This document shows positions 22,856 to 35,450 of a stretch of DNA of 64,000 bases, piece after piece; positions within the stretch are counted from its first letter, which is position 1, and each line of letters opens with the position of its first letter. The position numbers and the translations under genes are program-made. The notes under the pieces are model-generated. The model searched no databases and had not been told where the DNA came from. It saw nothing but the letters and a program-made list of their open reading frames with translations. Source of the DNA: Epiperipatus broadwayi (lineage: Eukaryota > Onychophora > Udeonychophora > Euonychophora > Peripatidae). The stretch spans positions 1,984,001-2,048,000 of the forward strand of contig JAQFVV010012498.1 in NCBI GenBank assembly GCA_028023455.1, written 5' to 3'.

Positions 22856-25563
22856 TGAAACAGTAAGGTCTGCTTTCTTTGTTTCACCTTTTCTCACCTA
22901 TTTCCTACCTCATACCTTAGTTTGAACCCCAATCTATTGTAGTGTGTCTGCAATACGCTTATATACCGAAAATCCCGCCTAATTTTAAACCATGAGTACA
23001 ATGCTCGTATTATATATATAAGTCATTCCCAAATAAATAAAAGATTATAGATTATGTATATGTTCACATAATTTTGATTTATTAAAAAGTAGGTTATATA
23101 AGTCGTAATTGTGCACACACTATGATATGCATTTTAGACATATCAAAATTATAAATTGTTAAAGTTATTTTGTTTGAATCTATTTACAAATATATATATT
23201 TTGATTTAAAATAAAATTCATTTAGTAAATATTCGTTTAGTAAATAGATTCAAATATTGCAATTTAAAAAGTAAAATCATTTTCTTTAATTTAATAAAAG
23301 TTATTCCAAATATTTCTGTTAAAATAAATGATGGACAATAGTTTAATTAGTTAATATTATATAAGTTTATCTAAAAACAGCAGATGTCCACTTAAGGTTT
23401 TCTTTAATTAATAAAAGTAATTTTTAATTAAATCTCATTTGTAATTCGAATGTTGGCCGGGAAATTAACAAAAGAAATTAATTAATGTTGAATTCCTTTA
23501 GACATTCCGATAGATTTAATTACAGCTGATAAGTCCGATATATTTTTGTAATGCTCCAGGGCAGTGCTATTGTTAAAGTCTACTATAAAAACGAAGGGTT
23601 TTCTTTTGTTCTCCAGTTTTTTCTAATGTTTCTAAGAGAAATCATCCTGAGTTCTATTCTAGTAATTTGTAAATCTTGACATGACAGAGTAGAGTGCGAG
23701 AAGGCTATTTCCCTCTGGAATGGTCATCTGCTGCCATAGACCATCAAAAGTGATCACACAGGGAACCCTGGAACTGCTGCTGCTGCTGCCAAAAATATGA
23801 ACATTTCCAGATTTTGCTGTTAAATTATATAAAAACCTGCCGACCATCAATTTGCTTAAAAATGCTTCTCCAGAGGTAACTCTAAATTAACCCAAGAGCT
23901 CTTGTGAATCCTAACTAACATGCTATAGCTATTCTAAAATTATTTTTCTTATATTTCACATAACTTCATTATGTATTTCTTTACCGTGTTTACTCAACAT
24001 TTTGCTTTCTATCCTTGGGTTAATATTTTCTATTGATTAAGCTTTCTGTTATTTTATTATGATAATGTATCAGAATTGTCTTTGACTGAATAAAGTATTC
24101 CCTTTGTTGAAAATAAGATGCCGCTATGAAGGCATATTTTAAATTTCTAAATAATTTTCCAATTTTATTATCTTGCAAATCCCTCGTTCGAGGGCAATTC
24201 TTTCTTTAATATATAATATAATCACATAGTTTAAAATCTACATGTTATTGATTTTAATCTAATATGAGAGTATGTGTGAGGTCAATGATTAAATGTGTCC
24301 CCTAATGCATGATTGCATATATAAATCTATACTTACTTTTTAAACCCGCAAGCATGCATTTTCCTATTTTAATTACCATGTTCTACTTTAATTACAAAGT
24401 TCATCATTGACATCAAGAATGTGCGGACCCTTTTAAATGAATTGCTGGGAATTTGATTGGGCATTTCTCTTAATCCAAGTAAAACCCATTCAGTATGTTT
24501 TGTATACACTCGTCTCGTATTGCTGGTAAATGAATTGGTTGTTGAGACCGCTTTGTTTTATTTTTCCAAGGATTCTTTACACGACTAAAGCTGTTCTCTT
24601 TGCCCTTTTTGCGATTTCCAGGCAGAGTGTTTCCAAATGACACACCTGGAAATTAAACGCAATCGTCACACAGTTGCTAAGTTTCAGCTGTTCATAAAAT
24701 ACTTTCCTATGGGTTAGCGGCGATATGCCCTCCGTAATCATTCCAAATATTCCATTATTGTTTTATTTTATATTTATTTTACAAAGCATCTGTGACTTAA
24801 ATGTGTCACACCCTCCAACTTTAATGAGTTAATTATCAGCAATACTGACCTCCCAATGCAACTCTATTAATATTATTATCAAATAAATGCTTTGATCACA
24901 TTCCCATTTTGTTGCTTAGTAAGCTTTAGTCCATGCTATTCTCAAAATCAATAAATATTTTAGAACACTTAATTTTCAAATATTTTCTGAGACTTGTATA
25001 ATTGTTCAAAGCACCTCGCATATGTTCCTATCTCATCAAGCACATTATTGTAATGCTATTAACCCGAGGAATAGAATATATTACTTTGTTTTAAAACCTT
25101 TTGTCATTTATTGAAATATAATGCCAACAATTATTTAATACGCGTCCCTGTCTCATATAAGCAGACAGTGGCATTATATATATATTTTATTTAAATAAAT
25201 TTTGTGAAATTATTTAAAACTAAATTTGATCTCTTATTTTATTTGATTCCTATCACTGTCTCAGTCTATATATATATATATATATATATTCTGCATTTCT
25301 TTTGTAAATCCATAGACATTAATTAGCCACGCACACTTCTTTTAGTATAGAGTCTTTTGTTTCTCCCTGACCACCAGGCACCGGTCAAAGGTCATACTAG
25401 TAGTGGCATCAGATGCATTGTCACATAAATGGTGCTGTGAAATTTGGCCTTTAGATTCGAACTTAGTATATCTAGAAGGCAACCCCTCCTAGAAAGTTCA
25501 GTTTCGTGTCTGGGGTTTGAATTCTGCAGTGTGTTAGCGAGATAGATGATTCTGACTGTTACA
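22856..25563. repeat. Long terminal repeat A (2708 bp)
   Basis: Runs from TGAAACAGT to ACTGTTACA. It differs from repeat B by scattered substitutions, small indels and a block of about 175 bp (near 24450-24625) missing from B. It contains a TA microsatellite (25267-25290) longer than in B, and a minus-strand TATATAAG (22958-22965) about 100 bp from the outer end. A 63-codon minus-strand ORF (23659-23850) with a Ser run has a counterpart in B but no recognised domain. Confidence 0.7.
22958..22965 (-). promoter_or_regulatory. TATA-like box, minus strand, in terminal repeat A
   Basis: Reads TATATAAG on the minus strand after a GGCGGGATTTTCGG context; present in repeat B at 28045-28052 as well. 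If used, transcription would run leftward, opposite to the gag-like ORF, so its role is uncertain. Confidence 0.25.
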
Positions 25564-26900
25564 TAGTAAATTTTTTTTTCCGGGTCCATGGCTTGCCCAA
25601 ATGTGGAGCCTCGAATATTTAAACACCCACATCCCTGTAGCTTAATGTTAGCATTTTGTTTCATATTTAATCACTCAAATCCTTTATATTTTTGATATAT
25701 ATATAATATTTTCAAACTCTATATTATCTATTTGCGTATATATTTCATGTTTTGTTTGACTCGGGCATTCAATTACTTATACTGTATAATCTAAACTTGT
25801 TCAAACTTGCTATAGTGTGATACGAGCCATCTGTATTTATCTGTATATATTGTTTCACTTAAATCACGCTATGTACGCATAGCGTAAATTACTTAAATAT
25901 TGTCCCAAATGAATATTGTGACAATCTATGAATATTTCAAATATTGTATTTTCTATCAAAATAAAGTTTTATCGGCTCAACGCGCAAGATAGCATAATAA
26001 TAATTTTGTATGGTAATGACCTAGATATAAGAGGCTATCATATGGAATTCAGAAATGTAAAAATAAAATGTTGTAATCAATAAAAAATGCGAATGTTTTA
26101 ACGAGTGCCCATAGTTAAATGGAATAGTTATTAAAATTCGTTTTGGGAAGCTAACAGTCTATGGATCTTTTTAACTGGTGTCATGGCGCCCAAGGGTAAT
26201 TTCATTAAACGGAGTTACTTCTAAAATAAATTTTGTCACCAGGCTAAATTCTTTTGTATAATTTGTTTTTTTCCAATGTGTGTAAATTTTTCTTAGACCA
26301 AATAATGAGACATGAATCGGATCAATAATTATGTAAATAAAAATATATATGTATGCTAATCTTAAATAAGAGGGAACGAAATAATTACACCCAGATCTAG
26401 CAAATGTTAACATATATAAATAAAAATTGCTTGAGTTTAAAAATATATATGTTAGCGAAATATTTTGACAGATAGAATTTAAAATATTTTTTTTATGTAC
26501 CGGCAGTAGAATATATGTATGTGGCAGCAGATTTAAACAAGAAATTTTTGCAGTAGCAAAAGGGTAGTAGTTGGGGCTTTTAGTGATAAATGTAAAAGCA
26601 GCAATTAGGCCAACAGAACTGAGAGGGAGATAGCCTATTAGCCATTAATAAAATTTGAAGTCAAATGTAATAATCACAGAGAATCAAACAAGGAAAATAT
26701 AGTAATAGTATTTTTTTAAACCGTATTAGTTTTAGTAAGCTCAATGTAAAACCATTTTAAAAATTTTCTTATCAGTGCTATACATTGTTTTAAAAGTACA
26801 CCTATTCGTTAAAAAAAAAAATTTTTTTTAGGACATATTAAATAGTTAGCAATAAAATAAAAGTCATCATCATCATCGATCATGATAGTCATCCAAGGCC
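25564..26900. other. Internal leader of the LTR-type element, no ORF
   Basis: 1.3 kb between terminal repeat A and the gag-like ORF. AT-rich; the ORFs are short and chance-like. No primer-binding site matching a TGG-initial tRNA complement was seen just after the repeat. Confidence 0.5.
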
Positions 26901-27611
26901 ATGGAAAATACGGATACTAATGAGATCCAATTCCGGAATCTTATAGAGATGTGGGAGCAAAGTGAAGAAAGAGCGAAACGATGGGAAGAAGAGCAAATCC
27001 GCAGGAGAGCTGAGGAATGTAAAGAGTTGGCCAAACTCATCCATGAATTGGCACAAGTGAGAGAGGGACAGAAAGCCCTCTGACTTGCATTTGAAAAATG
27101 CTGCATGAAGAACGATAAAAGGGTCATTGAACCAAGAAAAGATGAAACAGACCTGAACTTGGTAGGGTCATTAACAGATGAATCCCTGAACCAGAAATTA
27201 GAGTCCAATGATTCGGAAGATGAAAAAAATGATGTCCAGGACACAGGACATCAAACCCAGCTAACCAAGCTTCGTCACATAAAAATTTTTCACGAAGTCA
27301 AAAAATGTCCACAACTGTATTTAGACGAGATATTTCCGGCCAAGAATGTACGAGACCTAGGGCCTCAAACCCAGCTAACCAAGCTTACCACCAATATCAA
27401 AGTATTTAAAAAACACAAGGAAAATATCCCACCTGATATAGCACAAATATCTCAACCGGATAAAATAAAGGAAATGGCCAAAGTTTTAACCACTCTGGAT
27501 TTCAGTCCCTGGGCTAAAGAACCGCCAGACAAGGTAAAGAGGCCTGATAATCGGAGACTGCACTTATTAAAATATAAAGGCAGGTATTACTCACCAGACC
27601 CAGGATTATAG
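26901..27611 (+). pseudogene. Gag-like coiled-coil protein with one in-frame stop
   Basis: A 236-codon frame interrupted by a single TGA at 27081-27083; both parts are in the same frame. The N-terminal 60 residues are highly charged and alpha-helical in look (EQSEERAKRWEEEQIRRRAEE), a likely coiled coil. The C-terminal part has an internal duplication: G(H/P)QTQLTKL occurs twice, each time followed within a few residues by IK(I/V)F. It ends with a basic, Tyr-rich tail (KYKGRYYSPDPGL). Base composition is clearly richer in G+C than its surroundings, which supports real coding history. No capsid major-homology motif or zinc knuckle is visible, so gag is an inference from the element's structure and the coiled coil. 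The stop sits at CTC-TGA-CTT and could come from CGA by CpG decay, or be read through. Confidence 0.6.
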
Positions 27612-27936
27612 TAGTTTTTTTTTAAACAAAAAAATAAAATAAAAATGAACACGTCACAGGATAAATGAGCAAGGAGATAGGATATAACCAATATTAAACT
27701 TGTAAAACGTTAAATAAAATTTGTTGAAAGGGGAAAATAATAGACAAAATGTTCACTAGATGGTAAATTTATTAATATGATCCGGATATATAATTCAGTT
27801 TCGTTTCTTCATTATATTTATATCCTGTACATTATGGGTTATCTTGTAAATTTTGTTTATGCAGCCTTCATAGGTGGACACCTGTTGTAAGATCTTTTTT
27901 TTTAACAATTTTTTTTGTTCCATCACTAAGGGAATG
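27612..27936. other. 3' internal region of the LTR-type element
   Basis: AT-rich tail after the gag-like ORF, ending CACTAAGGGAATG directly before terminal repeat B. The purine-rich stretch is a candidate polypurine tract. A minus-strand 97-codon ORF (27795-28088) that crosses into the repeat is not kept in repeat A and is not called. Confidence 0.45.
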
Positions 27937-30455
27937 TGAAACAGTAAGGTCGGCTTTGCAGATTTTCGTTTCACCTTTTCCCACCTATTTCCTACCTCAT
28001 ACCTTAGTTTGAACCCCAATCTATCATAGTGTGTCTGCAATATGCTTATATACCGAAAATCCCACCTAATTTTAAACCATGAGTACAATGCTCATATTAT
28101 ATATATAAGTCATTCCCAAATAAATAAAAGATTATAGATTATGTATATGTTCACATAATTTTGATTTATTAAAAAGTAGGTTATATAAGTCGTAATTGTG
28201 CACACACTATGATATGCATTTTAAACATATCAAAATTATAAATTGTTAAAGTTATTTTGTTTGAATCTATTTACAAATATATATATTTTGATTTAAAATA
28301 AAATTCATTTAGTAAATATTCATTTAGTAAATAGATTCAAATATTGCAATTTAAAAAGTAAAATCAATTTCTTTAATTTAATAAAAGTTATTCCAAATAT
28401 TTCTCTTAAAATAAATGATGGACAATAGTTGAATTAGTTAATATTATATAAGTTTATATAAATACAGCAGATGTCCACTTAAGGTTTTCTTTAATTAATA
28501 AAAGTAATTTTTAATTAAATCTCGTTTGTAATTCGAATGTCGACCGGGAAATTAACAAAAGAAATTAATTAATGTTGAATTCCTTTAGACATTCCGATAG
28601 ATTTAATTACAGCTGATAAGTCCGATATATTTTTGTAATTCTCCAGGGCAGTTCTATTGTTAAAGTCTACTATAAAAAAGAAGGGTTTTCTTTTGTTCTC
28701 CAGTTTTTTCTAATGTTTCTAAGAGAAATCATTCTGAGTTCTATTCTAGTAATTTGTAAATCTTGATATGACAGAGTAGAGCGCAAGAAGGTTATTTCTC
28801 TCTGGAATGGTCATCTGCTGTCGTAGACCATCGGAAGTTATCACACAGGGAACCCCGGAACTGCTGCTGCTGCTGCCAAAAATATGAACATTTCCAGATT
28901 TTGCTGTTAAATTATATAAAAACCTGCCGACCATCAATCTGCCTAAAAATGCTTCTCCAGAGGTAACCCTAAATTAACCCAAGAGCTCTTGTGAATCCTA
29001 ACTAACATGCTATAGCTATTCTAAAATTGGTTTTTCTTATATTTCACATAACATCATTATGTATTTCTTTAACGTGTTTACTCAACATTTTGCTCTCTAT
29101 CCTTGGGTTAATATTTTCTATTGATTAAGCTTTCTGTTATTTTATTATGATAATGTGTCAGAATTGTCTTTGACCAAGTGAATTATTCTTTTGTTGCAAA
29201 TAAGACGCTGCTATGAAGGCATATTTTAAATTTCTAAATAATTTTCCAATTTTATTATCTTGCAAATCACTCGTTCGAGGGCGATTCTATTCTTTAATAT
29301 ATAATATAATCACATAGTTTAAAATCTACATGTTATTGATTTTAATCTAATATGAGAGTATGTGCAAGGTCAATGATTAAATTTGACCTCTAATGCATGA
29401 TTGCATATATAAATCTATACTTACTTTTCAAACCCGCAAGCATGCATTTTCCTATTTTAATTACCGTGTTCTACTTTAATTACAAAGTTCATCATTGACG
29501 TCGAGAATGTGCGGACCCTTTTAAATGAATTTCTGGGAATGACACACCTGGGAATTAAACGCAATTGTCACACAGTCGCTAAGTTTCGGCTGTTCATAAA
29601 ATACTTTCCTATGGGTTAGCGGTGATATGCCCTCCATAATCTTTCCAAATATTCCATTATTGTTTTATTTTATATTTATTTTACAAAGCATCCGTGACTT
29701 AAACGTGTCACACCCTCCAACTTTAATAAATTAATTATCAGCAATACTGAGCTCCCAATGCAACTCTATTAATATTATTATCAAATAAATGCTTTGATCA
29801 CATTCCCATTTTGTTGCTTAGTAAGCTTTAGTCCGTGCTATTCTCAAAATTAATAAATATTTTAGAACACTTAATTTTCAAATATTTTCTGAGACTTGTA
29901 TAATTGTTCAAAGCACCTCAAATATGTTCCTATTTCATCAAGCACATTATCGTAATGCTATTAACCTGAGGAATAGAATATATCATTTTGTTTTAAAACC
30001 TTTTGTCATTTATTGAAATATAATGCCAACAATTATTTAATACGCATCCCTGTCTCATATAAGCAGACAGTGGCATTATATATATATTTTATTTAAATAA
30101 ATTTTGTGAAATTATTTAAAACTAAATTTGATCTCTTATTTTATTTGATTCCTATCACTGTCTCAGTCTATATATATATTTTCTGCATTTATTTTGTAAA
30201 TCCATAGACGTTAATTAGCCACCCAAACTTCTTTCAGTATAGAGTCTTCTGTTTCTCCCTGAACACGAGGCACCGGTCAAAGGTCATACTAGTAGTGGCA
30301 TCAGATGCATTGTCACGTAGATGGCACTGTGAAATTTGGCCTTTAGATTCGAACTTAGTATATTTAGAAGGCAACCCCTCCTAGAATGTTCAGTTTCATG
30401 TCTGGGGTTTGAATTCTGCAGTGTGTTAGTGAGATAGACGATTCTGACTGTTACA
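27937..30455. repeat. Long terminal repeat B (2519 bp)
   Basis: Direct copy of 22856-25563 with the same TG...CA ends, lacking one block of about 175 bp. By eye the two repeats differ by a few percent, suggesting an insertion that is not very recent. Confidence 0.7.
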
Positions 30456-30459
30456 ATAC

Positions 30460-32689
30460 TTTTTACAACTTAAATAGTTACTAAAAGAGTCTTTTAAATT
30501 TCATTTTTGCCTATATTATCTGCTATCTGACAATAATAATGGTGGATTTACTTTGTTTAACTAAAAACACAGTTAATAATTTTTTTTTTACAGTTTTTTG
30601 ACTGCATTAATTAATTACAATGGGAAATGATGTGAAAATATCAAAAGTATACTTGGTAAAACAAAGTTATTAAAATTTTATATTTAAATTCTGATCTATA
30701 TATATTCACATAAATGTTCCGGACATTTATGCAGACAAGGTAATCTGTATATTTTAATTGTAGTTTTTATTCATGCTTAGCATGCTTTCAATATATAACA
30801 TACATTTACCCAGAAAAAAAAAAGTTTGGTATTGAATATATATATAATAAGCGTAATAATGTTCAAGGCTAAATGGGTTGGAATTGTTAAAAAGAAGGTT
30901 GTCATGACAACCATTTGAAATTGTTGATCGTTATTGATATTGGAATTGGTTAAGTGTTTAATGGTGTTTAATAATTATATATATATATGTGTGTGTAGAA
31001 AATGTTAATAAAATTAAAACAAGTTTTTTTCCCTAGAAAATAATATTTTGATTCAAATAAGCGGTTTATTGACAAAAATTCTTCCATAGCTAATTAATAA
31101 AAAAATATATTACCCAGTCATTTCTATTTATTATAATAAAGGATATTCTTGCATTTAACATCAGTGATTTAATATTATATATAGTAATAGTGAGAAAGGT
31201 TTATTACCTTTTAAATAGAGTTGTAATGTTAATATATTTGCATGTACATGATAAATCAATATGCATAAACCTAGAATTAAGTATTCTGTTTTTGTTTTCT
31301 ATATATATGTTTCATGGTTGAAAATTATCTCTTTAAGTAATTATTTACTGGATAACTTCTTGAGCTAAGACAATTGAAAATCCTGTAAATTCTTAAGAGT
31401 TACTTATGTCATAAATTCCTGAAGCTTAAGCTTGAAAGTGCCTTGTTTAAGTAGTTGAATAAATCTTATCCTGCACACTATCTCATTTTTATAAATATTT
31501 ATTAAAGTTAAAATTTTAAAAGCTGTTACGTATGCCTTTTAATGAATAATAAATAAATAATTAATATTGTAACTTGTGCAAGAAGCAATCAAACTAATGA
31601 ATGTATAATGTAAATAAACTCATTTTAGTACTAGCCACAATAAAACATATTTTTAAAAGTCTATTAATGCAGGGTTTGGATGTATTTAAATGATTACATT
31701 TTCACAATTTAAATTTCAGATAAATATACTTTATATCTTCTGTAAATGTTTTGAAGCTTAATAAATAAAATATTACCACATTGCATAAATAAAATGCTTT
31801 TAATTTATTGTGAGAAATAAAAATTTTATTATTTAATGTTGTCTGATTTTTTTCTTGAGTTAATACTCTTGCCCAAACATTTATTCATATAAATAAATGG
31901 GAAACAGCATCATATTATATTCCCATGTTAAATATAAATTGTTTTACATCTTTACCTGTTTATACACAACACAGAGAGATATTATGTTAGATTAAAAATA
32001 GATATATTCAACTGATTTGAAGAAAGATAAATGAAATAACTTTATTCCAAGCTCATAGATTTCAGATTCTAGTAATACATAGCAAATTTTATAGGCAAAA
32101 AATGTTGCAATCCAGAATAAAGTAGCAGTAATTATATTTAGTCTAGGAAAAGAATTTGTAATCATATTTTAGAATTATTTAAAAAAGCTGTCTTGAGTTT
32201 AAATTCATTTATTGTTAACTATTATTTTATTGTTAATTTGTGTTTAGGTTGTAAGTAAATGTTTTTAATTTTATTATAGAAATTTTTTTGAATGACTTTA
32301 AATATTTTTGATTTACTTCTTTTAAGGCTAAAAAATGGAAAACATTTATGTAAATTCTAACAAAAAATGTATTATGCAGGATAGGCATAAGTTATTAGCG
32401 ATGTAATAAAGTATATAAAATTTAAAAAAATTAAATAAATGTTCTAAAGTATGATATGACATCCTATTGTAATAAAATATCAACATTTTTTTTATATTCA
32501 TAAAAATAAATCCCATAACTTAAATTTTTTGGATTAAACCTTGGAGTGCCTAACTGGAGGATAATAGGGAAGTAAATTGAATGGATGAAATAATAAACTA
32601 ATCAAACTTTACTGAGTCAAAAGACATACTTTATTCCTACTCATAGAGATGATAGTGCCCATGTCCCTGGAAAATGTTTTAATGTTTTA
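30460..32689. other. AT-rich region, no gene seen
   Basis: About 2.2 kb without coding, RNA or clear repeat signal apart from short TA runs near 30980. Confidence 0.5.
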
Positions 32690-34020
32690 TTAACTAGACT
32701 CATCATTAATTAATACAGGTATATTGTCTATGCTGAACTTAATATAATTAGAAGGGATTTTAATTCAAAATTTCAAGCTCCCTATAGTTATTCTCTCTAT
32801 CTTAAACAACAATACACATAACCACATGCATGTGAACAAGATAAATGATCTCCAATATATGTATTTCATGCTAAACCAGAACTCATCAGTTGGTCCATAT
32901 CATAATCTCCCACACACATCTATATCTATAATCAGTGCTCAGTTTTATTAAGATACAAATCTTCAAATTTTAATGGACAGACTTCAAACTTCACCACTCT
33001 TCAACTCTTCAGTCATCCATATCATTGAAAATCAGATGTTGGAATGCTCAAATCCCTTGTTAATGCCAATATTATTGTCATACCCATGTTGACTTTAAGT
33101 CACTTTTACCCTTCATGTATAGGACTTAATATGTCTGTTCTTACACAGAAGAGGGATAGGCAGAATAATACAAATATATTGTATATGCAAAGTTAATGTA
33201 ATTAGAAGAGATTTGAGCTCAGAATTTCAAGCTCCTTATAGCTATCCATTCCATCCTATAAAACTGATACACATGACTGCACATATAAGAAAAAAGTTAA
33301 GTGGTTTCCAATATATGTATTTTGTGCTGACCCAGTACTCACCTGTTGATCCAGATATTAATATTACACACATATCTATAATCATTTTGCAGTTTATATT
33401 AAGATAGAAAATTTTTTAAACTCCAATTGACCAGCTTCAGTCTTTTCTACCCTCCAACCTTTAGCTATCCATATCATTGAAAATCTGATGATGGAATGCT
33501 CAAAGTCCTTGTTGATGCCAATATGCATATATTGGAGAGCATTTATTTTTTTCACATATATGTGGTCATGTGTATCAGTTGTACATGATGGATTTGAAAG
33601 CTGTAGAGAGCTTGAAATTCTGAGTTTAAATCACTTCTAATTACAGTAATGTCAATGTAGACAAAATACTTGTATTTAAATATTACATATTCAGCCAGTA
33701 TTCTGTCCATTTTCCATTCCTCTTCTGTGTGTTTGACTGGACATGGAAGATTGAAGAGATGGAGAGTGGACAAAATTGAAGACTGTCCATTAAAGTTTGA
33801 ATATTTACTATCTTAATATAAACTGAGCCATGATTATAGATATGTGTGAGAGATTATGATCTGGACCAACTAATGAGCACTGTTTCAGCACAAATTTTTT
33901 ATACTGGAGATAATTTTTTTTTAAACATGTATGTGGTCATGTGTATCAGTTTTATAGGATGGAGTGAATAGTTGTAGGGAGCTTGAAGTTCTGAGTTTAA
34001 ATCCATTTTAATATATATAT
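32690..34020. repeat. Diverged foldback cluster FB-3
   Basis: Two direct units (about 32711-33130 and 33178-33540) are followed by inverted copies (about 33541-34018). They share blocks with FB-1, such as CATCAGTTGGTCCA, TCTCCCACAC, TTAATGGACAG and GATGATGGAATGCTCAAA, but carry a different outer end (ATTAGAAG-GATTT then CAGAATTTCAAGCTCC). ORFs of 60-73 codons inside (33213, 33552, 33899) are read off these arms and are not genes. Confidence 0.7.
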
Positions 34021-34313
34021 AATCACCCCACATGGTTAAGAAATCCAGTACCGCTCTCTGTGAACTAATGTATAAATACATTAGAATTCATATTTCAAAA
34101 TAGCCAATTCAAAATGATACCGCTTTGAACTGTCTGCTATAAGATGTTATATATTAAAATATAAACAAACTCGAACAAAGATCTTGAAATTTTAGCAAGA
34201 AACGATCTTAACTTTTTGCTACAAACAAACATGTTTTAGTATTATTATATAAAGACAAACTAAATTTTAGTAAATTTAATCTTTAAACTACCTAACACCA
34301 ATGTATAGAAAAG

Positions 34314-34374
34314 AATCCCAGTGCATAACGCTATACTGTATATTTATTTCAGTACAGCGTTGTGCACTGGGATT
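34314..34374. repeat. Short foldback, 25-bp stem hairpin
   Basis: Left arm 34314-34338 and right arm 34350-34374 pair with two mismatches around an 11-bp AT loop (AATCCCAGTGCA at the outer end, TACTG at the inner). Sized like a pre-microRNA or a tiny MITE. Confidence 0.75.
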
Positions 34375-34689
34375 ATTTTATATAATTAGATAAATTGATA
34401 AGTTTTTTCTAAGAAAATTCTAATTAAAATCTAAGTACTAGGAATGTTTACCATTAGTTCAGTTTACACCACCTTACATTATTATCTTACAATATGTTCT
34501 CAATTGGGAACAAAAATATTAGATAAAAAAAATACAAAGAAAAAAAATCAAAGAAGCTGCTCACATGATAATGACAAATAACCAAGAAGTCAACCTAGCA
34601 TAATAATAAATAATGTATAAAATCTATTAGTTAATATGGCTTTTAAGAAAAAGTGAAGAAATCACCAGGACCCTCATAGATAAGTCTAT

Positions 34690-35000
34690 AAAATTTCTAC
34701 TGACTGTTACCTTCAGCATTTATTTTAAATTTAAATATTCAAAAATCTAAAGGTTCAGATTCAATTCCCATGTTAATAAGGTCATCACTAGTCATGTCAG
34801 CAACTGAAAAAAAGTTAATAACATCACTCAAAAACACTGTATTATATACTAATCTGTGTGGTATTACTAATAGTTGAATGTATTTCAAGAGTTTAAGTAA
34901 AGTTTAAAATTTTCTAAAAACATTCAATATTTAATGTTGAATGAAAATATTCCAACATGTATTACAGCTAATATTCCACCATTAAAAACCTTCAGGCAAG
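34690..35000 (+). mobile_element. Partial copy of the tRNA-like TIR element
   Basis: Carries the B-box-like half of the tRNA-like centre (GATTCAATTCCCATG near 34768) followed by one arm (TATTACTAATAGTTGAATG, then ...AACATTCAATATT...TCCAACATGTATTACAGCTA). It matches the minus strand of 2641-3110. The other arm was not found upstream. Confidence 0.55.
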
Positions 35001-35329
35001 CACATATATAATACATGACTGACTTTGTTTATTTGTTTCAAAAATGTATTATAAAATAAAAATTTGAAATATATTTAAAAATATGTAGTTTTTAAGTGTA
35101 TCTAAAATTGTGAAGATGAAGTTAAATTATAGTTTGTGTTACATATGACTTATTTACTTGAAATATAAAGTGGATATGCCAAAAGGCATTCATAATGAGA
35201 GAGGTTGGTCTGACTTTTATGCTGATGGATACATGTGATATGATAGAGATAAAATTAAAGATACTCATAAAACAAAAAGTTGAAAATATATATAATACAA
35301 GATCAAGTTTTATGATAAAAAAAGTTAAT

Positions 35330-35450
35330 AATTTCATCTATGATGTTATGATCTAAAATTCAAATCTTGGTGAAATTTGAAAATATTTCAAATAACTGAA
35401 GATTTCCAAACAAGTTTAGATTTTTTAGAACTACATTCTGATTATTGGCT
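35330..35450 (+). repeat. Partial SINE-like copy
   Basis: GTTATGATCTAAAATTCAAATCT then a T/A-rich body ending in CAAGTTTAGATTTTTTAGA matches the 3' half of the tRNA-derived repeat at 2060-2140. No A box is left. Confidence 0.4.

Larger units (their letters stand above)
22856..30455. mobile_element. LTR-type retroelement with very long terminal repeats
   Basis: Two direct repeats (22856-25563 and 27937-30455) flank a 2.37-kb middle. Each repeat begins TGAAACAGT and ends ACTGTTACA, the short TG...CA inverted ends of LTRs. Matching bases flank the whole: AATAC at 22851-22855 and AATAC at 30455-30459, where the first A also serves as the last base of the repeat, so the duplication is 4 bp (ATAC) if the LTR ends in CA. 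The middle codes for one gag-like protein only; no protease, RT or integrase was seen. This is the structure of a non-autonomous large retrotransposon derivative (LARD-like). A primer-binding site was not recognised on either strand; AAGGGAATG just before the second repeat could be a polypurine tract for plus-strand orientation. A plain segmental duplication is the alternative, but the TG/CA ends and target duplication argue against it. Confidence 0.7.

Noticed and set aside
25392-25664. 90-codon minus-strand ORF at the end of terminal repeat A
   Set aside because: It spans the repeat/internal border and has no partner in repeat B; no domain.
27795-28088. 97-codon minus-strand ORF at the start of terminal repeat B
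   Set aside because: It crosses the internal/repeat boundary, and the matching part of repeat A is not kept open; treated as chance.
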